From NCBI RefSeq assembly GCF_009764355.1, contig NZ_LNUA01000031.1, positions 1-64,000 of the forward strand: a stretch of 64,000 nt of DNA, in the 5' to 3' direction. Source of the stretch: Companilactobacillus bobalius. Its GTDB lineage: Bacteria; Bacillota; Bacilli; Lactobacillales; Lactobacillaceae. The number at the start of each line of letters is the position of its first letter. Positions within the stretch are counted from its first letter, which is position 1. The translations under genes were made by a program, and so were the position numbers. Shown piece by piece: positions 40,896 through 50,193 of this stretch. The notes under the pieces were generated by a model that worked only from the letters and a program-made list of their open reading frames with translations, made no database searches and was not told the DNA's origin.

Positions 40896-42839
40896 TTGCT
40901 AAATAAAACAATCGTTGGTGGAGCTGGAGATATTTTAGCCCCTAAAGAAACAGATATTAAGGATAATTTGTATTTGGCTATTAATGGTGCTTGGCAGGCT
41001 AAGGCTGTTATTCCTAATGATCGTCCTAGTACAGGTGGATTTTACGATTTGATTAAGGGTGTTGAAGAAACACTGATCAAAGATTTTCATGAATTAGTTA
41101 AAGATGAAACCAAGATTGATGACAGTGAGTTACTACAAGCTGTTAAACTTTATCAAGTCGCAAACGACACAGAGAAATTACACAAGTATCATCAAAGTCC
41201 CATCATGAATGATCTACGTAAGATCGCTAAATTAAATAATCTAGAAGATTTAAGTGATAATTTTGTTGATTTATTGAAGAATAACTTTGTCTTGCCATTA
41301 CAACTAAGCGTTGATATGGATATGAAGAATACTGTAAAGAACGCGGTTTATCTGACAGGTGCTAATCTTATTTTGCCTGATCAATCTTACTATGCCGACG
41401 GTAATGAATCAGGGCAAAAATTATTAGAAAAGTATGCTCAAGTTGTTAACCATCTATTAGCGATGGTTGGCTACAGTCTTGAAGATTCACAAAAGATTGT
41501 TAAGCAAGCTTTAGTTTTTGATAAGACATTAGTTCCAATCGTTAAAACACCCGAAGAATGGGCTGATGATATTAAAACTTATAACCCAATGGATTTTGCT
41601 GAATTCGTTACTAAGTCATCTAGTTTGGATTTGAAGAAATTGGTTGTCGATTCAGTAGGAGTGGCACCTCAAAAAGTTATTAATCGTGAACCTAGATATT
41701 TGGAAAATTTTGATAAGTTGGTTAATGCTGATACATTTGAAAATGTTAAATCATGGATGTTAGTGAGATTCTTATTTGCCAAAGCTAATGATTTGGATGA
41801 AGAATTCCGTCAAACAGCTGGCGAATATCAATTGGCCTTGCGTGGTACTAAGGAATTGTTGAGCCGTGATAAATTTGCTTATCATGTGGCTGAAAGGAAT
41901 CTTGACCAAGTAGTCGGTAGTTACTACGGTAAGAAATACTTTGGTGAAAAAGCTAAAGCTGATGTTCATCAAATGGTCGAAAAGATGATTGGAGTTTATG
42001 AACAACGCCTTTCTAACAATGATTGGTTGAGTGAAGATACTAAGAAAAAAGCCGTTTTGAAACTTAAGAAGATGGTTCTAAAAATTGGTTATCCAGACAA
42101 AGTTGAAGCTATCTTCAGTAAATTTAAAGTCGATGAAAATGCTTCTTTGTATGACAATTTGGCTCAAATCAATAAGATTAAGAATGAAGATGAATTGAGT
42201 AAACTTAATCAGCCAGTTGACCGTGACAAGTGGGTAATGCCTGGACATATGGTTAACGCCTGTTATGATCCGTTGAGAAATGACATTACTTTCCCAGCTG
42301 CAATTTTGCAAGCACCATTCTATAGTTTGCAACAAACAAGTAGTGAAAACTTTGGTGGTATCGGTGCTGTTATTGCTCATGAAATCTCTCATGCTTTTGA
42401 CAATAATGGTGCTCAATTCGATGAGTTAGGAAATATCAATAACTGGTGGAAAAAGGAAGATTATGCAACCTTTAAGAAATTAACTCAAAAAATGATCGAT
42501 GAATTTAACGGTATTCCTTATATTGGGAAAAAGGTTAATGGAACGTTGATTGTTAGTGAGAATATTGCTGATGTTGGTGGCTTACGTTGTGCGTTGGAGG
42601 CTGCTAAGGGTGAAAACGACTATAACGCCAAGGAATTCTTTACAAACTGGGCTCGTGTATGGAGAAGCAAGTCAACAAAGCAATTAGATGAGATGTTGTT
42701 AGCTTTGGATGTCCATGCGCCAGCTCCATTACGTGCCAATGTCCAAGCACAAAATATGGATGAATTCTATGATGCTTTCGATGTTACTGAAAAAGATGGC
42801 ATGTGGTTAGATAAAGCTAAGCGAGTTAATATTTGGTAA
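40896..42839 (+). CDS. pepO: M13-family endopeptidase PepO, copy 2
   Basis: Second tandem pepO. Zinc motif HEISHAFDNNGAQFD and ENIADVGG intact. A frame opens at GTG 40887, but that codon lies inside the GGTGGGGTGA ribosome site. The TTG at 40896 is properly spaced, gives M-L-N-K-, and makes the product 647 aa, exactly as long as both paralogues. Its last part shares an 80-nt identical stretch with copy 1. Own promoter and terminator. Confidence 0.93.
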   Translation: MLNKTIVGGAGDILAPKETDIKDNLYLAINGAWQAKAVIPNDRPSTGGFYDLIKGVEETLIKDFHELVKDETKIDDSELLQAVKLYQVANDTEKLHKYHQSPIMNDLRKIAKLNNLEDLSDNFVDLLKNNFVLPLQLSVDMDMKNTVKNAVYLTGANLILPDQSYYADGNESGQKLLEKYAQVVNHLLAMVGYSLEDSQKIVKQALVFDKTLVPIVKTPEEWADDIKTYNPMDFAEFVTKSSSLDLKKLVVDSVGVAPQKVINREPRYLENFDKLVNADTFENVKSWMLVRFLFAKANDLDEEFRQTAGEYQLALRGTKELLSRDKFAYHVAERNLDQVVGSYYGKKYFGEKAKADVHQMVEKMIGVYEQRLSNNDWLSEDTKKKAVLKLKKMVLKIGYPDKVEAIFSKFKVDENASLYDNLAQINKIKNEDELSKLNQPVDRDKWVMPGHMVNACYDPLRNDITFPAAILQAPFYSLQQTSSENFGGIGAVIAHEISHAFDNNGAQFDELGNINNWWKKEDYATFKKLTQKMIDEFNGIPYIGKKVNGTLIVSENIADVGGLRCALEAAKGENDYNAKEFFTNWARVWRSKSTKQLDEMLLALDVHAPAPLRANVQAQNMDEFYDAFDVTEKDGMWLDKAKRVNIW

Positions 42840-42852
42840 AAATTATGTTATA

Positions 42853-42895
42853 AAGGTCGAGGAGTGAAATTAAAAATTTCATTTGTCGACTTTTT
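42853..42895 (+). terminator. Terminator between pepO 2 and pepO 3
   Basis: aaggtcga pairs with tcgactt (G-U allowed), with inner tgaaat/atttca, followed by TTTTT. Confidence 0.65.
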
Positions 42896-42930
42896 GATTA
42901 TTAAATTAATTTTAATAATATTAAAATGAG

Positions 42931-42939
42931 TGCTATAGT
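42931..42939 (+). promoter_or_regulatory. Extended -10 promoter of pepO copy 3
   Basis: TGcTATAGT at 42931-42939, 30 nt before the ATG, matches the other two pepO promoters. Confidence 0.6.
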
Positions 42940-42969
42940 ATTTACTAAATCAAAACGCGGGGTGAAAGT

Positions 42970-44913
42970 ATGTTAACAAGTAAGATTATGGGTGGAGCCG
43001 GAGATTTAACTGACGGTAAAGAGACTAGTTATAAGGATAATTTATACTTAGCCGTTAATGGTGCTTGGCAAGAAAAGGCCGAAGTTCCAGCAGATAAATC
43101 TAGCGCCGGTGCCTCAATGGATCTGGATATAAAGATTGAAAAGGAATTAATGGATGACTTTCAACAATTAGCTGAAAATGAGTCTGAGGTTGAAGGAAAC
43201 GAGTTTTTACAAGCTATCAAATTGTATCGCCTCGCTAAAAACACTGAGTTTTTAAAGAAATTACATGAGAAACCTATTTTGAATGATCTTCAAAGAATTG
43301 AGGACTTAACGAGTTTGCAAGATTTGAATCATCAGTTGGCTGATTTTGGAAAAGATAACTTCTTTTTGCCAACTAATATTTGGATTGATGCCGATATGAA
43401 GGATACAAAGCACAATGCTGCCTACGTTGATGGGATAGATTTGATTTTGCCTGATAACACTTATTATGCAGAGGACAATCAATCAGGTAAGAAGCTATTG
43501 GCTAAATATGCCAAAGTAGCTAATAAACTTTTGACAATGGTAGGTTATTCAGAAGAGTCAGCTAAAGAAGCAGTTGATAAGGCTTTGGCCTTCGACAAGT
43601 CCTTAGTTCCAATCGTTAAAACCTCTGAGGAATGGGCTGAGTATTCCAAAATTTATAACCCAATGCCATTTATAGAGTTTGTTACTAAATCTGAAAATAT
43701 AGATTTGAAACAATTAGTAGTCGGTCAAATCAATGCCACACCAGAAAAAGTAATTATCGTACAACCTAGATTTTTAAAGAATCTCGATAAATTAGTAAAC
43801 AACGATACCTTTGAAAATTTGAAGGCTTGGATGTTGGTTAGATATTTAGTAGCCAATAGTGAATATCTGGATGAGGATTTCCGACAAGTAACTGGTGAAT
43901 ACGAATTAGCTTTGAGTGGAGCCAAAGAATTACAAAACAGGACTAAATTTGCTTACCATTTGGCTGAAGACAAATTTGATGAAGTTATTGGTATTTATTA
44001 TGGTAAAAAGTATTTTGGTGAAAAAGCTAAAGCTGATGTTCGTGGCATGGTTGAACGTATGATTGGTATTTATAAACAAAGATTGACCGATAATACCTGG
44101 CTCAGTCAAGCAACCAAAGACAAAGCCATTTTGAAATTAAACAAAATCGTGATCAAAGTTGGATATCCTGACAAGATTCAAGAAGTGTTCAAGCAATTAA
44201 AGATTGATGAGTCGCAATCCTTATATAACAACATTACGCAAATTGATCGAACTGTTCGTCAAAATGAATTAAATAAATTTAGCAAACCTGTTGATCGTAC
44301 AGTTTGGTTGATGCCTGGAGAAATGGTCAACGCTTGTTATGATCCTTCAAGAAATGACATCACCTTCCCAGCCGGAATTTTGCAAGCACCATTCTATAGT
44401 TTGCAACAAACAACCAGTGAGAACTTCGGTGGAATCGGAGCAACATTTGCCCATGAAATCTCACACGCTTTCGATAATGATGGTGCCAAATTTGATGAGT
44501 ACGGCAATATGAAGAATTGGTGGACTAAGGAAGATTACGCTAAGTTTGAAAAGTTAACGCAACAGATGATAGATCAATTCAATGACATACCATTCTCTGG
44601 AGGCGAGGTTAATGGTAAATTAGTCGTTAGTGAAAATATCGCTGATGTCGGAGGCCTACGTTGTGCAATCGAAGCGGCCAAAATGGATGCCGATTATAGT
44701 CCTAAAGAATTCTTCATCACATGGGCTAAATCATGGCGGTTCAAAGCAACACCAGAATATAATGAAAGATTGTTGGCAACAGACGTCCACGCACCACAAC
44801 CATTACGTGCAAATGTCATGTCACAGGATTTAGATGAATTCTATGATGCATTCGATGTTAAACCAGGAGATGGCATGTGGTTAGATGAAGATAAGAGAAT
44901 AAATATTTGGTAG
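42970..44913 (+). CDS. pepO: M13-family endopeptidase PepO, copy 3
   Basis: Third tandem pepO, 647 aa, the most divergent by inspection (HEISHAFDNDGAKFD; ENIADVGG; C-terminus NIW). It has an ATG start after GGGGTGA, whereas copies 1 and 2 use TTG in the same position. The catalytic residues are intact, so it should be active, perhaps with shifted specificity. The stop codon TAG is also the first three bases of a family A repeat, as at pepD. Confidence 0.93.
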   Translation: MLTSKIMGGAGDLTDGKETSYKDNLYLAVNGAWQEKAEVPADKSSAGASMDLDIKIEKELMDDFQQLAENESEVEGNEFLQAIKLYRLAKNTEFLKKLHEKPILNDLQRIEDLTSLQDLNHQLADFGKDNFFLPTNIWIDADMKDTKHNAAYVDGIDLILPDNTYYAEDNQSGKKLLAKYAKVANKLLTMVGYSEESAKEAVDKALAFDKSLVPIVKTSEEWAEYSKIYNPMPFIEFVTKSENIDLKQLVVGQINATPEKVIIVQPRFLKNLDKLVNNDTFENLKAWMLVRYLVANSEYLDEDFRQVTGEYELALSGAKELQNRTKFAYHLAEDKFDEVIGIYYGKKYFGEKAKADVRGMVERMIGIYKQRLTDNTWLSQATKDKAILKLNKIVIKVGYPDKIQEVFKQLKIDESQSLYNNITQIDRTVRQNELNKFSKPVDRTVWLMPGEMVNACYDPSRNDITFPAGILQAPFYSLQQTTSENFGGIGATFAHEISHAFDNDGAKFDEYGNMKNWWTKEDYAKFEKLTQQMIDQFNDIPFSGGEVNGKLVVSENIADVGGLRCAIEAAKMDADYSPKEFFITWAKSWRFKATPEYNERLLATDVHAPQPLRANVMSQDLDEFYDAFDVKPGDGMWLDEDKRINIW

Positions 44914-45034
44914 AGAGCGAAGCAGGAGCGGTCAGCTCCCGAGGATTAAGACTACTTTCTCAGTCGGCAACGAAGTGCCGGCAGAGAAAGTTGACTTAAC
45001 CGGAAGGAGTTGCCCCTGCGCAGCTCGTTTCAAT
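44911..45034 (+). repeat. Family A structured repeat, copy 3
   Basis: Starts TAGAGAGCGAAGCAGGAGC at the pepO 3 stop codon and ends cgcagctcgtttcaat. Central hairpin as in copy 1. The outer arm has one uncompensated change (gcaggagc against gcccctgc). Confidence 0.88.
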
Positions 45035-45160
45035 AGAGAGCGAAGCAGGCCCGTTTAGATTCTGAGCATTTGCAGGACTTTGCGAATTGGCTGCGTAGCA
45101 GACAGTTCGTGAAGTCAGGCAAAGCACAGGAATCTGGCCTGCGTAGCTCGTTTTCACTAT
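45034..45160 (+). repeat. Family A' structured repeat, complete copy
   Basis: TAGAGAGCGAAGCAGGCCC ... ggcctgcgtagctcgttttcactat. It shares the outer arms of family A but has a different interior, nearly identical to positions 1-106. It follows family A copy 3 directly. The rest of the spacer to 45346 holds a terminator and nothing else I can name. Confidence 0.88.
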
Positions 45161-45212
45161 AAAGCATAGAACCATAGTTATTTAAAACAGAACATCCAAC
45201 CAACTAAGAAAA

Positions 45213-45250
45213 AGAACGATAAAACAAATAAAAGTTTTATCGTTTTTTTT
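45213..45250 (+). terminator. Terminator downstream of pepO 3 and its repeats
   Basis: aacgataaaac pairs perfectly with gttttatcgtt, followed by eight T. Confidence 0.85.
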
Positions 45251-45346
45251 ATATTCAAGAGCAAAAATTCGCACACTCAAGATATAACTTTCCAACCAAT
45301 CTAACAGAGATCTATCTTAAAGGTAACAAATACGGAGGTAGGGAAA

Positions 45347-46111
45347 ATGAGTCATAAACAAGATTGGTTATCAGTCGTTCTAATTATTTTGTTAGTACCA
45401 GTTACGATTTTAATAGTTGATGCAATATATCCGATTGTGAAGTTTGATCAAAAATATGCACAAATAATTTTGGATGCATTACTTATCTTGATTGCGGTGA
45501 CCTGCAATCTTAAATTCTGGAAATTAAAAGTTACATTCTTCAATACAGACCATATTCTCAAACAAGTTTTGAATATGATTCCATTATTAGTATTTATGTT
45601 ATTTTTTGGAAAATTCAATAATTTAGGATTTCCCAAAGCAGGGTGGAGTGTATTTCTGACCGTGTTGTTAATTGGAATTGGTGAAGAATATGTCTATCGT
45701 GGTTTGTTGATGGCACAACTAGAAAAAATTTTACATTCGAAGCCATTCTTAGTGATCCTGATAAGTTCAGTTAGTTTTGGATTGATTCATATTGGAAATA
45801 TGTTCAATGTAACCAATAAATGGGTCGTAGTAGCTCAAATGATAGTGGCAGCCGCTTCAGGAATGTTGTACGGAGTGCTTTACAATCAGACACATAACTT
45901 GTCATTAGCAATTATGTTCCATATCTTTGATGATTTACCAATGCTCTTTTCAAAAAGTACAGCAACGGCTGAATCCTTATTTCCAAAACAACAGCTTGTC
46001 CAGTTTCTCTTGATAACATTAGTGATCTTTGCTATTTGTTCTTTAATTGCATTCCTACAATTGAAACTAAATAATCTTCATTTTAAAAAACATAGTGAGA
46101 TTAAGATTTAA
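45347..46111 (+). CDS. CPBP-family intramembrane glutamic endopeptidase (CAAX/Abi)
   Basis: 254 aa with about seven predicted spans. The three CPBP motifs are present: EEYVYRGLL (catalytic Glu pair and Arg), FGLIHIGN (His) and HIFDD (second His). Bacterial members are membrane proteases linked to bacteriocin self-immunity, prenylated-peptide processing or signalling. No bacteriocin gene is visible nearby. GGAGGTAGGG precedes the start. Single gene. Confidence 0.88.
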   Translation: MSHKQDWLSVVLIILLVPVTILIVDAIYPIVKFDQKYAQIILDALLILIAVTCNLKFWKLKVTFFNTDHILKQVLNMIPLLVFMLFFGKFNNLGFPKAGWSVFLTVLLIGIGEEYVYRGLLMAQLEKILHSKPFLVILISSVSFGLIHIGNMFNVTNKWVVVAQMIVAAASGMLYGVLYNQTHNLSLAIMFHIFDDLPMLFSKSTATAESLFPKQQLVQFLLITLVIFAICSLIAFLQLKLNNLHFKKHSEIKI

Positions 46112-46203
46112 TAATCTTTTTCTATAAAATAATTTGTAGATTTTTACCTTAAAGATGTATTCGCTTTCCACTATAATAGATGTATTAAGAAAGGTGAGAG
46201 CGT

Positions 46204-46905
46204 ATGGCATATATCGAAGTGAGGAATGAATCGAAAAAGTACCAAATGGGAGAAACAACGATTGTCGCCAATGACAAATTGACGTTTGATGTCGATAAAG
46301 GTAAATTGACAGTCATTCTGGGACCTAGTGGTGCTGGTAAATCGACTGTTTTAAATATTTTAGGTGGAATGGATACACCAACCGATGGTCAAGTTGTTAT
46401 CGATGGTACGGATATTGCAAAGTTTTCCGAACGTGAGTTAACTACCTATCGTCGTAACGATGTTGGCTTTATTTTTCAGTTTTACAATTTGATTCCTAAT
46501 TTAACAACAAAAGAGAATGTTGAACTGGCTTCGGCAATTGTTAAAGATGCTCTAGATGCGACCGATACTTTGAAAGCTGTTGGTTTGGGTAATCGAATCG
46601 ATAATTTTCCTTCTCAATTATCTGGTGGGGAACAGCAGCGTGTTGCGATAGCCCGTGCTTTAGCCAAGAATCCCAAGTTACTGTTATGTGATGAACCAAC
46701 CGGAGCTTTGGATTATGAGACAGGTAAGCAAGTTTTGACGCTCTTACAGGATGCTAGTCATAAGAACAATAAAACAGTAATCGTCATTACCCACAATTCA
46801 GCATTGGCCAAGATGGCTGATCGCGTGATTCGGATTCATGATGCAAAAGTTCAATCAGTTGAAGATAATCAGACACCGACACCAGTGAAAGATATTGAGT
46901 GGTAA
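46204..46905 (+). CDS. ABC transporter ATP-binding protein (MacB/LolD type)
   Basis: 233 aa. Walker [10 protein letters not shown] (about residue 40), [15 protein letters not shown], Walker [13 protein letters not shown] and the H-loop ITHN are all intact. EPTGALD is typical of MacB/FtsE-like ATPases that work with FtsX-domain permeases, and such a permease starts 3 nt downstream. Probably drives export of, or mechanotransmission to, an unknown extracytoplasmic substrate. Confidence 0.93.
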   Translation: MAYIEVRNESKKYQMGETTIVANDKLTFDVDKGKLTVILGPSGAGKSTVLNILGGMDTPTDGQVVIDGTDIAKFSERELTTYRRNDVGFIFQFYNLIPNLTTKENVELASAIVKDALDATDTLKAVGLGNRIDNFPSQLSGGEQQRVAIARALAKNPKLLLCDEPTGALDYETGKQVLTLLQDASHKNNKTVIVITHNSALAKMADRVIRIHDAKVQSVEDNQTPTPVKDIEW

Positions 46906-46908
46906 ATC

Positions 46909-49431
46909 ATGAAACCTTTAACGAAAAATATGATGCGCAGTATCAACAAAGCCAAAGGACGATTTATTGCGATTATCCTAATCATTATGCTAGGTGTATT
47001 GATCTTTGTCGGTGTCAAAGCAACAGGACCTAGTTTGAATGATTCATTGAATAAAACGGTTGCCGATAAGAATTTGTCAGATGTACAAGTCTTGTCGACG
47101 ACTGGTTTTGGAAAAAAGGATATCCAGTTGGCTGAAAAGGTTGCGGGAGCTAAGGCTGAAACAACTAAATTCAAATATGTCATGGGTGGCAAATCTAAAG
47201 TTGCGATTGCCCTGTATGGCTATGATAAAAATGCTAAACAGAATCAATTGATCATTCGAAATGGACGCTTGCCTAAAAATGATCATGAGATTGTTTTAGA
47301 TAAGAATGCTCGTAATAAATATGATTATAAAATAGGCGATACTTTTAAATTTTCTAAAAGTGCCGATTTGAAGCAACGTTCTTATAAAATTGTTGGTTTC
47401 GTCGATTCGCCACAGTATATTGATAATCAGTCCCGTGGTGTAACTAATATTGCTGATGGACAGGTCAGTTTGTTTGCCTACATTCCTAAGAGTCAAATGA
47501 ACCTTTCAACAGCTACTTTGTTGAATATTCATTTCAATTCTTTAAAGGATAAGAATACTTTTAGTAGTAGCTATAAAGATGCTGTGGACAAAAAGGTTAA
47601 GGCTTTAAAACGTGAATTCAAGTCACGCCCTCAGCAAAGAACAAAAGAAGTAGCTGGGAGTTATCTAGCCACTTTGAATCAACAACAAACAGCTCTAGAT
47701 CAATTAAAAGCAGTTAATTCTACAGCAGCAGCTGTACAACAACAGAAATTAGATGCTGCTAAAAAGAAGATTATGAAACAATCCAAGACGACGTATACTT
47801 GGCAGACTCGCCAGGATTTGACTGGATTTTCAGCTTATGGTGAAAGTTCTGATCGAATCGCGGCCATTGCCAATGTCTTCCCAGTCTTCTTTTTCCTAAT
47901 TGCGGCTTTGATTACTTTCACAACAATCACAAGAATGGTTGAAGAAGCACGTGGAGAAATTGGTACCTTCAAGGCTTTAGGATACAGTAAATGGGCGATT
48001 GCTCGAAACTATATTTATTATGCTTTGTCGGCTGGTCTAATTGGAGCAGTATTAGGTGCTGTGATTGGAACGGAGACCTTGCCTCGAATTGTATTGTCGA
48101 TGTATAAACAGTACATTGCTTTAGATTGGGTCATCGGTTCAACTTGGCAAACGTTATTGATTGCCTTAATTTTCTCCCTACTAGCGACTGTCGGTGCTGC
48201 CGTTATTGTGGTTAGAAGAGAATTGGATGAAGGTCCAGCTTCGTTGATGTTACCTAAATCTCCTAAGTCGGCTAAAAAGATTTTATTGGAAAGAATCAAA
48301 CCACTTTGGAATCATTTAAGTTTCAATCGAAAAGTTAGTTATCGGAATCTTTTCCGTTTCAAATCCAGAATGTTTATGACTATTATCGGAATTGCTGGCG
48401 GAACGGCTTTGATCTTAACTGGCTTTGGAATTCAGAATTCAATTACAGCCAGTGGTAACTTGCAGTATAAGAATATTTTCAGTTATCAAGCAGTTGTAAA
48501 AATGAACGAGGATGCTAATTATAGTAAAGTCGATAAAATTTTGAATCAAGATAAAACTTATCAGAATGACACTAAGATCAATTCTACAACGGCTAAATTG
48601 AAAGCTGGAGAAAAACAAGTCAATGACGTTAACGTCTATACACCACAGTCTGTGAAAAACTTTAAGAAGTACGTTCATTTGACTGCTAATTTAGATAAAA
48701 ATAAAGTCATATTGACTAAGAAAACGGCCAAACTTCTTAACGTTCAGAAGGGTGATCAAATTCATGTAACAATGACCAATGGTAAGAAGCTCAATTTGAA
48801 AGTTGGTGCTATTACCGAGAATTATGTCGGTCACTTCTTATATTTGAGTCCACAAATTTATCAAGATAAAATTGGTACTTTGAAACCTAATACCTTGTTG
48901 CTTGGTTTGAAGAAGCAGACTAGTGCACAAAGAAAACATTTGGCTAATCAATTGCTAGATTCTAAAGAGGTAATGGGAACTAGTTATACGCATGATGTCT
49001 TTGATACGGTTTCTAAGATGTCGAGTCTATTACGTCCAATTATTTTAATTCTGATTCTCCTATCAGGAATATTGTCATTTGTTGTACTTTATAACTTAAC
49101 GAATATCAATGTTTCAGAACGAATCAGAGAACTTTCTACTATTAAAGTTTTAGGGTTCTATAATAATGAAGTTACAATGTATGTTGTTCGGGAAAATATA
49201 ATTTTAACGATAGTTGGTATTATTATTGGATATGGAGTGGGTAATTTATTGACCGCTTATATCTTGAATCAAGCCGCGACAGAACAGGTTATTTTCCCAT
49301 TAACGATTCACTGGTTCGGTTATATCGTCGCCACATTGTTGATGATAATTTTCACAGCAATTGTTATGCTAGTTACACATCGGAAATTAAAACACATCGA
49401 TATGATCGGTGCATTGAAATCTAATGAATGA
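46909..49431 (+). CDS. ABC transporter permease with two FtsX domains
   Basis: 840 aa. One N-terminal span (GRFIAIILIIMLGVLIFVGV, residues about 18-37), a large extracellular region, and a first FtsX core of three spans (about 325-440). A further span (about 490-510) leads to a second extracellular region, and a last FtsX core lies at about 700-830. It is the partner of the adjacent ATPase. Such duplicated-FtsX permeases (YtrF/SalY-like) occur in Firmicutes for peptide or lipid handling and antibiotic response. It overlaps the upstream frame of the next gene. Confidence 0.9.
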   Translation: MKPLTKNMMRSINKAKGRFIAIILIIMLGVLIFVGVKATGPSLNDSLNKTVADKNLSDVQVLSTTGFGKKDIQLAEKVAGAKAETTKFKYVMGGKSKVAIALYGYDKNAKQNQLIIRNGRLPKNDHEIVLDKNARNKYDYKIGDTFKFSKSADLKQRSYKIVGFVDSPQYIDNQSRGVTNIADGQVSLFAYIPKSQMNLSTATLLNIHFNSLKDKNTFSSSYKDAVDKKVKALKREFKSRPQQRTKEVAGSYLATLNQQQTALDQLKAVNSTAAAVQQQKLDAAKKKIMKQSKTTYTWQTRQDLTGFSAYGESSDRIAAIANVFPVFFFLIAALITFTTITRMVEEARGEIGTFKALGYSKWAIARNYIYYALSAGLIGAVLGAVIGTETLPRIVLSMYKQYIALDWVIGSTWQTLLIALIFSLLATVGAAVIVVRRELDEGPASLMLPKSPKSAKKILLERIKPLWNHLSFNRKVSYRNLFRFKSRMFMTIIGIAGGTALILTGFGIQNSITASGNLQYKNIFSYQAVVKMNEDANYSKVDKILNQDKTYQNDTKINSTTAKLKAGEKQVNDVNVYTPQSVKNFKKYVHLTANLDKNKVILTKKTAKLLNVQKGDQIHVTMTNGKKLNLKVGAITENYVGHFLYLSPQIYQDKIGTLKPNTLLLGLKKQTSAQRKHLANQLLDSKEVMGTSYTHDVFDTVSKMSSLLRPIILILILLSGILSFVVLYNLTNINVSERIRELSTIKVLGFYNNEVTMYVVRENIILTIVGIIIGYGVGNLLTAYILNQAATEQVIFPLTIHWFGYIVATLLMIIFTAIVMLVTHRKLKHIDMIGALKSNE

Positions 49432-49445
49432 TTGAAGGTAAATTT

Positions 49446-50150
49446 ATGTCTTTAGAAAATGATAAAGTTCTCGTTATTGGGGGAACTTCGGGGTTTGGTA
49501 AAGAAGTAGCTATCATGGCTCAACATAAGGACGCTGACGTATATGTCATTGGCCGTGATCAGGAACGTGTAAATCAGTTACGTTATGAAGAGAATATTCA
49601 AGGTAGTTCGTTAGATGCACAAGATGAAAGACAGTTGAAACGATTCTTTGAAAAGTATGGTTCCTTTGATCATGTGGTATCTATGTTAGGTGGCGCTATG
49701 AGTGGTGGTTTTCTAGATAGTTCAGTTGCCACTATTAAAAAGGCAATTGATGATAAATTTTTTGCCAACTTGCAACTGGTGCAAATTGTTAGTAAACATT
49801 TGAATAAGAATGGTTCAATCATTTTAACTTCAGGTTCAGGTGGTCATCCTTACGATGCCTCAGGTGCCATTGTGGGAAATCAGGCTATTAATACGATGGT
49901 TGACGGTTTAGCAGTAGAAATGGCTCCAGAATACCGAGTGAATGCTGTGTCACCAACTTGGACACCAACAGGTTTGTGGCGGGATTTGAGTTCAAAACAA
50001 CTCGCTAAGCAAAAGCATAGTTTTGAAGAGGCAGTACCGTTGAATCGTGTCGCTACGGTTGAAGAAGTGGCTTCAGCATATATTTACCTAATGGAAAATG
50101 ATTTTATTACGGGTCAGATTCTAAGAGTCGATGGTGGAGTTGATTTGTAG
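49446..50150 (+). CDS. Short-chain dehydrogenase/reductase-fold protein lacking the YxxxK motif
   Basis: 234 aa. Rossmann start VLVIGGTSGFGKEV, D-V/I strand DVYVIGRDQERV and the end FITGQILRVDGGVDL are typical SDR. The Ser of the catalytic triad is visible (ILTSGSGG), but where YxxxK should stand the sequence is A-I-V-G-N before QAINTM. The usual Tyr and Lys are therefore missing. It may be a redox-inactive or regulatory homologue. ATG 49446 follows GAAGG; the earlier ATG 49428 overlaps the permease stop and lacks an SD. The MerR gene follows 43 nt later. Confidence 0.82.
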   Translation: MSLENDKVLVIGGTSGFGKEVAIMAQHKDADVYVIGRDQERVNQLRYEENIQGSSLDAQDERQLKRFFEKYGSFDHVVSMLGGAMSGGFLDSSVATIKKAIDDKFFANLQLVQIVSKHLNKNGSIILTSGSGGHPYDASGAIVGNQAINTMVDGLAVEMAPEYRVNAVSPTWTPTGLWRDLSSKQLAKQKHSFEEAVPLNRVATVEEVASAYIYLMENDFITGQILRVDGGVDL

Positions 50151-50161
50151 AAGATGTTATA

Positions 50162-50179
50162 CTTGAAGTCAACTTTAAG
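50162..50179. promoter_or_regulatory. MerR-type operator before the MerR regulator gene
   Basis: CTTGAAGTCAACTTTAAG: imperfect inverted repeat CTTGAAGT / ACTTTAAG. Nearly the same sequence, reversed, lies at 57408-57427 within a 19-bp promoter spacer. Confidence 0.7.
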
Positions 50180-50193
50180 CAGAAGGTGAAATA

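Noticed and set aside
1..45160. REP/RAYT-type bacterial interspersed repeats as an explanation for families A and B
   Set aside because: The elements are longer, with several stems and no GTAG/GGAG-headed short hairpin pair, and no RAYT transposase gene is in the window. The idea cannot be excluded for the whole genome.
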